Assembly: GCA_014607495.2 (NCBI GenBank)
Contig: CP053160.1
Span: forward strand, 6,634,001 to 6,698,000
Source of the DNA: Carposina sasakii
Taxonomy: Eukaryota; Arthropoda; Insecta; Lepidoptera; Carposinidae
Direction of reading: 5' to 3'
Length of the DNA: 64,000 bases
Below the pieces are notes generated by a model. It had not been told where the DNA came from, ran no database searches, and worked only from the letters and a program-made list of their open reading frames with translations. The stretch's first letter is position 1, and the number at the start of each line of letters is the position of its first letter. Positions 43,307-54,830 of this stretch are shown in pieces. The position numbers and the translations under genes are program-made.

Positions 43307-43830
43307 TTTTTACCCGACTGCGCGACGCAAAGGAGTGGTATTGTGTTTAACAGCCTATGTATGTATGTATGTTTCCTTTGAATCACTACAGAGACCAAAC
43401 GCCTCGACCGATTTTTATGATTCATGCGTCAATCGATTCCTCTTAGTTCGGGGAGTGTCATTAAAGACATGACGTTAGTAAAAATCTAATATGGCGACTA
43501 CTGGCCGCCATACTGAACAGTCGGGATCCATTATCCGACAGCCAAGCTAATATTTCAATGGATCCTGGCTGTTCAGTTGTTATGTTACGATCATTAGAAA
43601 ATATTTTATGTTCTTCAATAGTATTCATTCCATAATCATATTATAGAATTCTAATTCTCTAATAATTCTAAGTGCTTGTTTTTTTTTTTTTCAGTTTTTT
43701 TATTATGTACATTATTTGGTTCTTTTTTAAGCAGTCGGGTTTTTGGATTTTTTAAATTATGTTTTTTTTATTATTAGATACATAGTTTGGTTCTTTTTTA
43801 CGCAGTCGGGTTTTTGATTTTTTTTTATGT
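43307..43830. repeat. Dispersed repeat with inverted ACCCGACTGCG/CGCAGTCGGGT ends
   Basis: TTTTTACCCGACTGCGCGAC at the left and CGCAGTCGGGTTTTTGATTT at the right are inverted partners. The right end is locally duplicated (GCAGTCGGGT at 43731 and 43802, about 70 bp apart). The interior contains TATGTATGTATGTTTCC and GACCGATTTTTATGATTC, words common in lepidopteran repeats. The class is unresolved. Confidence 0.55.
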
Positions 43831-44941
43831 ATTTGACATTAGAAAATTTGTACATAGATTTCAAATATCTCATGAGTCCCCTAAATCTTAATCAATTTTA
43901 CACCATATCACTGTTTCATAAACAACAACTGGACTTTATACTTAGTTAGGAAAGATACTATTATGTTATAGATAAACAATTTACTTTATAAAATAATGCT
44001 GTATTTTACTAAACTGGTCTTACAACGTATAAGAATTATAGGTACACAACATTATTTCGTTACAAAAGGTCAATGGTGCTTGTATCGCGGTCTTGACTAG
44101 CAAGCTATCAAAATCACTTGCATTCGTACAAACATCACATGTTGCAGTAATGTATCAAGAATACACCATGTAAGTATACTACTAACTAATGACGACTGTA
44201 CAAATGCACTGAAGCTTTAGAAGTTAGGTATTCTCGCAATCGCTTTATTAAGCAAGTCGAGTGCTTCAAGCAATTCTAGCGCTCAATTGATTTGCATCCG
44301 ACCCGCACAAAGCCGTGAAAGACTGCTAGGAATCCAACGCTCAAACTAAATCTAAGGATTAGAATTCACTGAATAAAACGGTACGTTTAATGAAAAAAAA
44401 AAGGAGATTGCATTTGCATCAAATGAGATTTTTCTTTAATGAAATGAAAATGAAGTGAAAGGTTTGTTTACAAAATGACAATGGTTGAAATAATGACATT
44501 ACACTATTGGAAATCTAAAACATTATTATTACGAACATGAGAATCTAATAAGAAATTTTAACTACTTATACTTCTATATATAGGTATATAATATTCATTC
44601 ACATATTTTACCTGCTTATACAAACCTTGAGACCAATATAGAAATAATGACAAACGGATATTTTAGGTTTTTTTTTTATTTATGCAAACATGGCTTGGAT
44701 ACTTGTGATATTTTAGGTATCAATATGGTGTTACCTGTATGTCGTTTTAACATTATTATATGTTCCTATTCTAGTGACTAGAGTAGGTCGTTCTCTTTTC
44801 ACATTGCAACCTATTGGTTCTTCAAAATTGTTGGGTCACATTTTTTTTTCATCCGTGTTATCCAATACCACTTACCTATAAGTTTATAAGTACTTATTAT
44901 AAAACTAATCCCTATTTTTACTATTTGGTAAAGATTTTCAT
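43831..44941. other. Intergenic, downstream flank of the MADF-BESS gene
   Basis: Possible poly(A) signals for the gene (TTTATT on plus) lie near 44676-44682. No other feature. Confidence 0.35.
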
Positions 44942-46610
44942 CTATTTCCTTGCCGCCTCATGGAGTAAAGTCATAATTTTAACCTTGACACCCAGCTTCT
45001 CATTTTCAGGAACCTTTTTCAGCTTGGTTGACAGAGATAGTAGAAATAACGTATCCTCATCCTGCTGAAAGACATCACGTTTACATTTATGTGTGTATTC
45101 ATTTACATCATTTTCCTCGGAATCGTGTCGTCTTTTCCTTTTCTTTTCCTTTTTAGTTCCTTGGTATAGTGGATCTTCAGGGTCATCAGATAATTCTCTA
45201 ATCTCTAATTCTAAAGGGGGAGACATTTCTTTTATGTCTACAACTCTCTGAAGGAATTGTAGCTGCTGGAAATACATGTATTCACTCTTACGTGGTCCTG
45301 CGTCGATGTTATATCTCAGTGATCTCTTTCTGCTCAGCTCTCGTGTGTAGCAACCTCGGATGCCTTTCCATCTCTTTTGTAAAATGATTCCTGAAACAAA
45401 TTGTATAAATTTTAAATCATCAATGGTTAACTATAGAATTTAATTGGGGCTTAATTGACAGACAATCAAAACTTTTAGGGCTTTACTAATAATAAACTTT
45501 ATACCTCATAGCTATATCCACCTATATACAGTTTAATTTGATAGATATTTCATATATTTTGCTGTATAATGAGGATGTGACTTAATACTAGCACAGTTAA
45601 TTTTCAACTCAGACAGATTAGTATCTAGTCTAGTTAGGACTTTTTATTTTTTTGTAATTCCAGTGATAGTGACACCGCCCCCTAACTAGCATGAATGCGA
45701 AGGCGAAAATCGCAGATTGCTTGTATCTGCTACTTTTTCGTTTTACTTAAAAGGCATTCTCAAAGGAATTTGTCTTTTCGACGCGAACATGGTGCTTTTT
45801 TCGCTGTCGCTATAACGTTACTGACTGATATAAGAACGTTATCATTTTTTCTTGACATGCGAGTATTTGACATTATTTACCATTATATGAATTGCTTCTA
45901 GGCTTCAACATATCTTAACGTTATGAGAAAAGAACCTTTAAATTCTCTAAAAAAAACCTACATAAAAGGTATTTCCTGAATAATAACGTCCAAATGCACT
46001 TACCGGGCATTGCAATCTAGTTAAAAAGGAATTTCCATGACGAATTGACGTTTCCATGCAAATAAATTAAAAAAGATTAACCTATTGTGGACCTACCACA
46101 ATTTTTTGAAATGCATCGTAGGAGATATGAACCATCGAGCTTGTTTATCAAAAATTTGTTTTTAACTTAAGTTGGTCAAGTCAAATTACTTCTGTGAATT
46201 AGACTCACAAAGCAATCAAGAAGAAAAGATAAAAAAAATACAATGTTATTAGCTGTCTAAAATAAGAACGTAGCTATTTACCAATTTAAGGCAGTAACAT
46301 TCGTTTCATAGAGTAACTTCTATGCCTGATTTCGGAACTAACATCTTTTGTAAGTATGCAGTAACACAGACAATGCATATACCTAGTAACTAGCGCCATC
46401 ATTCAGGAACTATGTGGAGAAACGTACTAAGTACTCACCGAGCTCTCTTTTTTCAGAATTACTCATATTTTCCCCGGCAAACACATTCACTACATTCTCC
46501 CAACTTTTTTTCTTCATATCTTTAATACCATACTCCGCTGTAGCACTATCCCAAATCGCGGGCTGCCGTTCTATCTCTTCAATAAACCTTACAGTGTCAA
46601 AGCCGTCCAT
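44942..46610 (-). CDS. MADF-BESS domain DNA-binding protein (Adf-1-like), two exons
   Basis: Exon 1 (46610-46439) and exon 2 (45390-44942) are joined across a 1,051-bp intron with donor GTGAGT and acceptor TTTGTTTCAG. The frame is kept (172 + 449 nt) and gives 206 residues ending at TAG. Residues 7-104 form a MADF domain: FIEEIERQPAIWDS, the KSWENV helix, QKRWKGIRGCYTRELSRKR and a YFQQLQFL C-terminal helix. An acidic/basic linker holds KKEKKRKRR (137-145), a likely nuclear localisation signal. Residues 168-203 fit a BESS motif (DEDTLFLLSLSTKLKKVP, then VKIMTLL). MADF domains bind DNA like Myb/SANT and BESS mediates protein contacts, so a nuclear transcriptional regulator is likely. The start ATG has A at -3 and G at +4. 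The target genes cannot be inferred. Confidence 0.9.
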
Positions 46611-46870
46611 ATTTACCAAAATAAGTAAACCAAAACACAACACACGCCACGTGCACTTGGCGGCGCAACCAGCGATCGACTAAACGCGTGTGAGCGAGAG
46701 AGACCAGCCGCTAGGCGCAACAGAGCTACAACGCGCGCATTTCATTGGTAGCGTCACCAAGACCGGCAACGTTGCCAGCCCGCGCCGCGTTGCTGGCAGC
46801 GCCGCCAAATCGGCAACGTTGTGGCAATGGCATGCGCGATGTGGGTCGATTCACCTTCGATCCAGTTAGG
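46611..46870 (-). promoter_or_regulatory. GC-rich promoter-like island of the MADF-BESS gene
   Basis: Unusually GC/CpG-rich for the window. It contains CACGTG (46648-46653), CCAAT on the coding strand (46744-46748), the palindrome GGCAACGTTGCC (46765-46776) and a second GGCAACGTTG (46812-46821). No TATA box is seen. Position directly upstream of the start codon supports a promoter, but the transcription start is unknown. Confidence 0.55.
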
Positions 46871-47574
46871 TTGGTACGTTTGGTCTCTCAGTAACACTGT
46901 CGTCGCCAGTTGCGTGGCATTTATGTATGATTCAGTTTTATTTCCTATGTTTTCCCACTGATAACATTTTAATACTATAGGTTTATTATGTAATAAATAA
47001 CACTAATAAGTAATGTGTAAGTAAGTAGTATATTTGGGACTTACAATAGTAAAGTACCTACTATGCGATATCTTTTTTACTTGACCAAATAAACAAAAAT
47101 TAGGCAGATAGGTACTCAAAAATGCGATTTTACCTACCTACCTAATTTGATGAAATGATGATGACTGCACTAGCGTAAACACAATCGAAATATGACCTAG
47201 TAGGTACTTCAAGCAGTTTAAAATTAGTGTTACACAATAAATCACCTACAGTTAGCTCTACATTCAATTCTACTAACATTTTGTATACCTACCTATGTAG
47301 TAACACAGGTTACCTATAATATAATTTTATACGCTTCGTAACTTAGCGTCATCATTTAAAGAAACTACCTAAATGTGAAATTGTGGTGATTAGATATCAC
47401 ATTTATTACTATTTTAAGTACATATGTACCTAGTTATGTATTTTGTATACAGTACATAATTACAATTTACAACGGAAGGAGTACTAATATTGTAAAGCGA
47501 AATATTACAGAATTTAAATGTCCACTATTTCCCACTACACAGGAATAAAAGAAAATCACGTGCTATTTAGTACA
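46871..47574. other. Intergenic, nothing recognised
   Basis: AT-rich, no gene or repeat assigned. Confidence 0.4.
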
Positions 47575-48165
47575 CCTTGGTACACGTGCCTTAGGGGAAG
47601 CCTACGACCAGCAGTGAACTGTAATATGATGTATAAGTATACAGGATGTTTTTACGAAACCTTGTGGCCACCTTTAACGAAGGGTACGTATTCTATACAT
47701 GAAATTTCTCGTTTAAAGTAAGTTATGCCAAAAAAAAAAGAAAATGCTGAGATTTTTTTTTTTTTTTTTAATTTTAAATTCCTTGATCGTGCGAAATTTA
47801 ATAGTGTCTAGTGTTTATGTTAATTTTTTTATAGACAGATATTAATTATTTTTCGTGAAAAAATCGCAATGCTTTACGCGCGTCTTTGTGCATTTATGCA
47901 GAAAAACGCAGTCTATTTACTCAACTTTGGACCTAATATTTTGGAAACCAGACCACTTCCCAGGTATGCTTCCATGGAGAAAAATGATCGTGATGATGAG
48001 GAGATTCCGTAGTTTTATAGTCGGGAACGTTGACGACCAAAAATCATCCTGTATATCTAATGTGATGTCAGATGTGTGAGATAATAATACGAACCTGCGC
48101 GTTGTAGTCCGACTCGCACATGGCCGGTTTTTACTTTTTATTGTCAAGAAAAAGGGTTCATAATT
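47575..48165 (+). repeat. Repeat mosaic matching 51705-51880, interrupted by a MITE
   Basis: GTGCCTTAGGGGAAGCCTAC and GACCAGCAGTGAACTGTAAT (a diverged F end) precede the MITE. TGTGAGATAATAATACGAAC, CCGACTCGCACATGGCCGG and AAAAAGGGTTCATAATTAGA follow it. The partner at 51705 has these parts joined directly. Confidence 0.75.
47642..48051. mobile_element. 410-bp MITE (TA target), with a related empty site at 51.75 kb
   Basis: The termini are CAGGATGTTTTTACG and AAAAATCATCCTG, flanked by TA on both sides (47640-47641, 48052-48053). Internal words AGACAGATATTAATTATTTT, AGTCTATTTACTCAACTTTG and TATGCTTCCATGGAGAAAAA recur in copies at 53254 and 60428. There is no transposase. The TA target and CAGGRTG ends suggest Tc1/mariner mobilisation. 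Confidence 0.85.
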
Positions 48166-50280
48166 AGATAAAACCTTAGTTATTCGTGTAGTCTAATTAG
48201 GTTAACGATCGTAAAATCATATGAACACAAAAGAAGCGAATATAATACCTCAATAATTTGGGTGCTTTCTAATCTAATTTATAAATATTATTAAGAAAAT
48301 AAAAAAAAATCACCTGAGTGAATCTAATTTAATTTATTATTTTTTTTTATTACTTGTATGTATGACATTTGGAATGAATAATATTGTTAAGTCTGACTTG
48401 TAATATTTAAACCTGCATGCTATGTAAATTTTGCCTATTAAAGTTACGTTTAATTAATTAGTGACTATTTCTGATAAAAAAATAGGCAGATTTTCGCGAA
48501 CATTACTATTGTTTAGGACACCATACATTGACATTGTATAATATCATAGTATTATCTACCGGAAATCAGACAAATAATATATTTAATTTCATTTAATATT
48601 TGATTTCTTCGAGGATTCCAAGCGGGCAGCGAGCGCTAAATAATTTCTTTAATTCCACTTCTTTGGTAAATATAACAACTGCGGGTTCTAATTAAATTTT
48701 TATATGCATAGTAATGATTTTAGGACCGATTTTTCCAACGTCAGATAGCATATCCGAAGGATTAATTTAATGATGTCTTGCTCTAAAAGATCAAGATAGT
48801 GAGCTCTAAAGTTTATAAATAGATGAATAACTAGCTACAAGGTGTTCTTTAAAATTTTCTTTTCAATAGATTGTTCAAAATTAACGGTATTTTAAGTACC
48901 TAGTTCAGGGAAGCTACGAGAGGCAATAGGAGATCCTTTTGATTTGCGTTATAGCGCAGAGCTAGTATCACTATAGACTAGACATTTTTTTTAAATTAAG
49001 GTGTTATTACAAAATCTCGTCTAAAGTTATACCTATATACTCTTTGAAAATGACATTTGACTGCAAAACACATGGAATCTTCAAAATTTAGCCAATTCTT
49101 AGTCTAATCAATGTTTAAATTATTTTATAATAATAAGTACAACAGACAAGTCATCTATGTCTTTGTAACAGATTGCTTCATCATTTTTTCAAGTAGGTAT
49201 CTAGGCTATTGAATCTACGTTTTTCTGACTTGACCTTAATCGAAACATGTCGAAACACAAACCAAATTATACTAAAAACAACATGTGCATAAAATATGCT
49301 TTCTTTTGATATTAGTTACCCAATCTGGTTCAGAACTTTGAATTGTAATATTCTTAATAAGATTGAGGTTTGTTTTATGTATGTACCATATTTTCTTAAA
49401 TAAATTTGTATGAAAAATTCACTGGCCCGTTAACAGCACAGGTGCTACCTACTGTTCTATAGTACTAATATCTCTATGTATTCAAGGAATGGAGCCGGGA
49501 TTGAGCACGGAATTCAATGCAGTCAAAGGACTGAAAGGGACGCATTGACGGGCTAGCAGCGCTACTAGAATTCTGATAAGCACGTCTTAGTTTTCCTTAT
49601 TAGGGACAATTTGGTCCAATACTCGTACCTGGATATTGGGGTCCAGGTGATGAAGGCACCTAAAGCCCACTCTAGACTTGTAACAGACATGCGTAAGTTG
49701 GCGCTTAAGTTATTCTAAGTCCCTTGTCCCTTTCATAGAATAACTCTTATGCCTGATTTCGTAACAAAAAATAATTGTATGCAGTATCATCTATAATAAA
49801 GTCCCACATACGTATAGTAACCAGCGCCATCATTCAAATGAATTATTTGATGAAACGCGCTCTAATACTGTGTAGGTATTTTTGTTTTAGCAGAGTGAAA
49901 ATACATCATGATTTTACATAAATTAATCAACATATCATTTTACAATTATGTGCACTATAATGATGATTTAAAATTCGTACGTTATAGAAAATGGTATTGG
50001 ATTGAATCAATGTAAAATTAAACATTCCTACTACACCACATACGCGGTCTCTGTTTACCAAAGATTTTTTCCCGCCGAGGCGCGCTCTTTTAGTATTGAC
50101 CAAAGAATATACTTACATTGACGAAAGAGATTTTTTATTGCTTGTCAAGTTAATGATTTTCGATCAGTTTAAAAAAAAATGAGTTATAAACCAAACTTTG
50201 TACAAGATTCATTCTTCAAAATAAAAAAATGTACTCGTCCTACCCAAAGTCCTTGCATTCTGCCAGATTATGTGTTAGCA
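48166..50280. other. Intergenic, no supported gene
   Basis: About 2 kb of AT-rich sequence with no gene, RNA or shared repeat that I can defend. Confidence 0.4.
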
Positions 50281-50457
50281 TGGGCAGCAGCGCCTCCCGT
50301 ACTGACAACATAGTCTGAAAATCACACTGCGGTCACCAACCCGCCTTGCCAGCGTGGTGACTATGGGCAAAACCCCCCCGTGGCAGTAGCCTTGTGGCGT
50401 GCCCTGGGGAAGGCCTACGTCCAGCAGTGGACTGCAATAGGCTGAAGAAGAAGAAGA
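50281..50457 (+). mobile_element. LINE 3' end, family F, with (GAA)n-type tail
   Basis: GGCAGCAGCGCCTCCCGTAC, TGCGGTCACCAACCCGCC and GGCCTACGTCCAGCAGTGGA, ending in GAAGAAGAAGA instead of the GAT repeats of other copies. Confidence 0.75.
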
Positions 50458-50876
50458 TGTGTTAGCGTGAAAGATTTATTTATGCTAACCTTATATCTCA
50501 TATAGTCCATGACGATTGACGGCTTTTAGATGCTGTGAGATTGCTTTTGTTATAAATGGTTGCCTATAAACTATAGTTATATGTATTAATGTACATTCTA
50601 AGACGAAAACGGCTGCCGACAAACTGCTGTCAGCCTTTTTTTAACTCCACAAAAAAAATACTGCAGAAATCATAAAGTTTAATTAACATTTCCTCGCAAC
50701 TAAATGAAAAATCAACATCACATTTCAGAAACGGCGATGACAACGTCGAATAAAAAAAATAAACAGACGCGAAACTAACGAAGGGAATAATATTTGTTGA
50801 ACCCTTTGAATAAAATGTGGAAATTGCTCCGAATAGCCTATTAACACTGCTGTCTTGTAGAGCTCTCCGGGCAATC

Positions 50877-51090
50877 ATTTTTAGGGTTCCATGGCTACCC
50901 AAAGGGTAAAAACAGGACCCTATTGGTAAGACTCCGCTGTCCATCTATCTCGCTATGAACAGGCTGTATCTCATGGACCGTGAATTTTGGCAATTATTCA
51001 CATATGATGTGCTATAACAACAAATAATAAACATAAAATAAATATAAGTGGCGCTTCCATACCACGAACGTAATCTTTTTTGCTGTTTTA
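50877..51090 (+). repeat. Dispersed repeat, family K, left part
   Basis: TTTTTAGGGTTCCATGGCTA, CCCAAAGGGTAAAAACAGG, AAGACTCCGCTGTCCATC and GGCTGTATCTCATGGACCGT are hallmarks of a widespread lepidopteran repeat whose other end contains GTCCGACTCGCAC...GGCCGG. That end appears at 51800-51840, separated by later insertions. Confidence 0.65.
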
Positions 51091-51516
51091 TACAGGGTGT
51101 GTGTGACAGCCAGGCAAATACTGAGATACTGAACAAGACTTGACTTGATTATACGCAATGTTTGCTTTCCGCGCCAGTTGTTTCGGGCGATCCTGTGACT
51201 AGTTAAATGGGCTTATTGGTAATTGTGTGATACATTCCTGTTTTTTGGATCACTTGTGACTCTACTTTAGGGTTGATCAGTTTTTTTAACTTTTTGAGAG
51301 CAACTTTTTTTTTTAAATCATCCATAGGTTAAAATTTTGTTTGTAAGTCATTATTAAAGGCCTACTTAAACGAACCACACTATTTTTTTCCGAAAAAATT
51401 TAAAAAGTCGGAAAATTACGGAATTTTCCTGCGAAAATTTTCACTTGTTTTCATCTCAGAATCATGGTCTGAAGTCACCATATGAATATTTGCCTGGCTG
51501 TCACAAACACCCTGTA
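51091..51516. mobile_element. MITE with inverted ends of about 35 bp, nested in family K
   Basis: TACAGGGTGTGTGTGACAGC followed by CAGGCAAATA is inverted as TATTTGCCTGGCTGTCACAA then ACACCCTGTA. The ends are TA-bounded. Its sequence differs from the 47642 family apart from the CAGGGTG terminus. Confidence 0.75.
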
Positions 51517-51524
51517 TATATAGA

Positions 51525-51765
51525 TAGTGCCGTGTGATGTCAGAGTGAAATAGCACCACCCCATGTCTGCCCATGGGTATCGTAGGGTCCAGCATCCATC
51601 TCCCGTGTTGGCAACATAGGCCAAAATTCACACTGCGGTCATTGTATTTGGTGTATATATTTATATGTCGTATATAGGTGTATGTCAGTATACTTGTGAT
51701 GTGACGTGCCTTAGGGGAAGCCTACGACCAGCAGTGAAACGTAATATGATGTATAAGTATATATA
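51525..51765 (+). repeat. Diverged family F fragments
   Basis: CCACCCCATGTCTGCCCATG, TCCCGTGTTGGCAACATAGG and, after a gap, GTGCCTTAGGGGAAGCCTAC lie in F order. Its continuation without the MITE provides the empty site (about 51752) for the element at 47642. Confidence 0.65.
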
Positions 51766-51794
51766 TTCTAATGTGAAGTGTGAGATAATAATAC

Positions 51795-51880
51795 GAAACC
51801 CTGCGCGTTTTAGTCCGACTCGCACATGGCCGGTTTTTGCTTTTTATTGTCAAGAAAAAGGGTTCATAATTAGATTATAC
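51795..51880 (+). repeat. Dispersed repeat, family K, right part
   Basis: CCTGCGCGTTTTAGTCCGAC, TCGCACATGGCCGGTTTTTG. The same end occurs at about 48093-48150. Confidence 0.65.
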
Positions 51881-52964
51881 TAATTGAACTGAGTTTCTCG
51901 TTTAAAGCGTTAACACTTTTTCGGTGACTGGTTTTTATCCGTTTTTCTTTTTTTTATTAGTTAGCCATTTTTGTTACCTATGTACGAGTAGCATAGTTTT
52001 ATTTCTTGTGCTTGGGTTACACGCATGAATATTTTACAGAATATGTCGCAAATTAGGCTTTAATTACATTTTCTTTTTACTTCAATTTTAAATACTGAAT
52101 AGCTCATGGTAGGTTGTGCTCATGATCTTAGTATGAGTTTTTTCCATTCGCCCTTAAACTAATAAACTTTAACTTTTTAACCAACCATGCAATGCCATTA
52201 TTCTCAATTTTATAACATCACATTATCACGCTAAAATGATTGGTTGTTGTGGTTGAAATTTACACCAGTTCGAATTGCAAACTGACACAGTCCCTTGGCT
52301 CTGTGTAAAATTGCGCGTATAAAGCTGTACAGGAAAGTTATATGATGAAATATAATGGTTAGCAGCATACTGACGAAATATCCTGCAGCTCTTATGTGTT
52401 TTATAACACAATGTGGGCGATTCTGACCGTCACACTTAAACCTAAACTTAAAGTTAGGCCTGCCTGTCCCTATCTGTCCTAGAAATTTACACTAAGAATG
52501 GAGAGAGACAGACATGACTAATTTTTTGTTTAGGTGGTGATCAGAATAGACAACATTGTCATCCTATATCACAATAGTAATTACTAATTTTAACAACACA
52601 AATATTCAGAAAAATACCCTCATTTCAATTACTTATTGGCGTTCGTTATAAATTTTAATTAATCAGAGTCAAACTCAAGCAGCGAAAGTTAATCCAATTA
52701 GCAAGCAATAAGTGCAGCGGCAAGTGGTGGTGATTACGATATTGGTGGCGGGTTCGACTCCTGCTAATGAATTACTGCGAAATTGTACATCGCAGCCTCC
52801 AGGGACGCTGACGCCAGGTGATGGCTCGTTGAGTTCTCGATTTTAAAATTAATTAGATTTAAATAATAAAATTGATGTTTTATTATAGTTCACCTTTTTA
52901 ATTATTACTAATTAAGCAGGTAATTAAGTTCATCATAGATACTCGTATATGCTAAATCAGTGTA
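51881..52964. other. Intergenic with a weak tRNA-like patch
   Basis: GGCGGGTTCGACTCCTGC (about 52747-52764) resembles a box B, but no box A or acceptor stem is convincing. TCTGACCGTCACACTTAAACC near 52420 is a relative of the ends at 25578/28567. Confidence 0.35.
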
Positions 52965-53195
52965 TGGCCGCGACTTCGTCCGCGTGGACTGCAGAAAAAA
53001 CAAAATGTTGAAGTTATCCGGGATAAAATATTTTTTACCGGGATGATAAGTAGCCTATGTGTTAATCCAGGGTTAACTAACTCCATACCAAACTTAATTA
53101 AAATAGCTCGAGCCGTTTTTACGTAAAAGAGTAACAAATATCCATCCATCCATCCATCCTTACTTACAAACTTTCGCGTTAATAATATTAGTAGG
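52965..53195 (+). repeat. Dispersed repeat, family D
   Basis: GGCCGCGACTTCGTCCGCGT, GATAAGTAGCCTATGTG, GCCGTTTTTACGTAAAAGAG and TTTCGCGTTAATAATATTAG in order, with a CATC run (53142-53158). Confidence 0.75.
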
Positions 53196-53250
53196 ATCTT
53201 TTTCGAGATCCTGCAGTTCTGGCATTTATGGGAATACAGCCGTGTATAAT
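53196..53250 (-). repeat. Family G fragment
   Basis: ATCTTTTTCGAGATCCTGC and AGTTCTGGCATTTATGGG, complementary to the other G copies. It ends just before a MITE. Confidence 0.5.
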
Positions 53251-53253
53251 ATA

Positions 53254-53674
53254 CAGGGTGTTTTTTGGTCGTCAACGTTCCCGAATACTACGGAATCTTC
53301 TCATCATCACGATCGTTTTTCTCCATGGAAGCATACCTGGGAAGTGTCTGGTTACCAAGATATTAGTGTCCAAAGTTGAGTAAATAGACTGCGTTTTTTG
53401 CATAAATACACATAGACTGCATAAGGCTGAAGACGACGACGACGACGACACATAGACGTGCGTAGCAAGATTTTTTCATGAGAACTAATTAATATCTGTC
53501 TATAAACAAAAAACAACATAAACACTGGACACTATAAATTTCGCCCGATCGAATAATTTAAAAATATCAATAAAAATAACATTGTTTCCCAGCATTTTTT
53601 TTTGCATGAACTTACTTTATTTGAAGTATAGAGTACGTGCCCTTCGTTAAGGGTGGCAACGAAAAAACATCCTG
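53254..53674. mobile_element. MITE, same family as 47642, inverted relative to it
   Basis: CAGGGTGTTTTTTGGTCG and GCAACGAAAAAACATCCTG termini with TA on both sides (53252-53253, 53675-53676). It has a 31-bp insertion at 53417-53447. Confidence 0.82.
53417..53447 (+). mobile_element. 31-bp LINE-tail micro-insertion
   Basis: CTGCATAAGGCTGAAGACGA plus CGA repeats equals the very 3' end of family F (CTGCAATAGGCTGAAGA-tail). The perfect 9-bp duplication ACACATAGA flanks it (53408-53416, 53448-53456), and the sister MITEs lack it. Confidence 0.7.
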
Positions 53675-53676
53675 TA

Positions 53677-54670
53677 TACGTATGTATGAAGTTTATACAG
53701 AAAAACAGCTTGCAGTCATAATGTACAAAGGCGTGCTTGTCCCTTACAAAGAATTCTTCCAATTTTGCCAATCCCGAAACTTGTTAACAGGATTATTTTT
53801 ATGAAAGGAAGAAGAAATAATGCATTATTTCTTACAATATTAATGTAAATTATGATTTAGAAAAATTTGAACAATAAAAAATAATTAAAATTCCAAAATA
53901 AGTAATTAAATATTATCTGAAGACGAAAAACTGGTATTGCGCAGTGCTGCGGTCAATTCAAAATCCCGCCAAATAATCCAACTTTGTTTTTCGGACTTAT
54001 CAATTTAAACTCTGCAACTCAAGGCTTAACATTTAAAACAGCAAAAATCACGTTTGAATGTTTAAAACAATCAAAATGTTCGTATTACAGGAGCAACTTC
54101 TACATTACAAAGTAAATTTGTTTTCTGGCGAAACGGTAATTTTCGCCAGACTTTTGGGATAAGCTTACGTTACAATGTTTGGCGTTGATTGTAGACATAT
54201 TTAATTTGGAGCTTTATCTATGCTGTAGACTCGGACATGTTGGAGCAAACATAATTTGTTTCAATGATTTCATTCGTATGGAGGTTAAAGAGTGGACCTT
54301 ACTTATAAAACAAAATGTATTGAATATCTATTAAATTAAGCGCTGATTAGCTTATTTATTTTAGCTTATTTATTATAATCAATTAATGAAGTTTTTTTAT
54401 AAGTAAGGCCCTATGTTTGTTTCAATTATTTGATTAATCTCATGATTTAGTAATATTCCATACTCTTGAATCTCATCTATTCCTCATCACTTCAATTTAA
54501 GCAATACTTGAGTACAAGTAATTACTTGTTCATCTTTATCGATACGGGTGCAAGATATCTAAGTTCTTGTGAGAAATCTCTGTTATAAACACCTTTTTCG
54601 CTGCTTGTGTACCTACGTACAATAATATGAATATGATCTTCGTAAATTTGCACTTTATTAATTAATTATT
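53677..54670. other. Intergenic, nothing recognised
   Basis: No feature could be supported. Confidence 0.4.
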
Positions 54671-54830
54671 CGGTCTTACGTCGAGCTTCAGTTATTCGAA
54701 CTTCAGTTATGTCGATCTGTGATTATTCGAAATTTTGTGAATTCGCACTTTCGTGATCCGATCTTTTGTATTTCGCAATTAAGTTGTACGATCTACGTTT
54801 TTGTCCTTAATTCGATATTCTTAATCTGTG
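54671..54830 (+). repeat. Degenerate 15-16-bp periodic repeat with conserved CGA/CGC
   Basis: CGA or CGC recurs every 15-16 bp about eight times (for example CGAGCTTCAGTTATT, CGAACTTCAGTTATGT, CGATCTGTGATTATT, CGAAATTTTGTGAATT). Spacing is kept while the letters between drift, mostly keeping TT..GT.AT. Confidence 0.55.

Noticed and set aside
46414..46683. Plus-strand frame across exon 1 of the MADF-BESS gene
   Set aside because: Shadow frame. The minus strand has the domain, Kozak context and splice donor.
49240..49262. Additional hammerhead ribozyme
   Set aside because: CGAAACATGTCG resembles the GAAAC...GTC half, but there is no CTGANGA box or stem I partner.
52700..52800. tRNA or SINE
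   Set aside because: A single box B-like word (GGGTTCGACTCC) without the rest of the structure.
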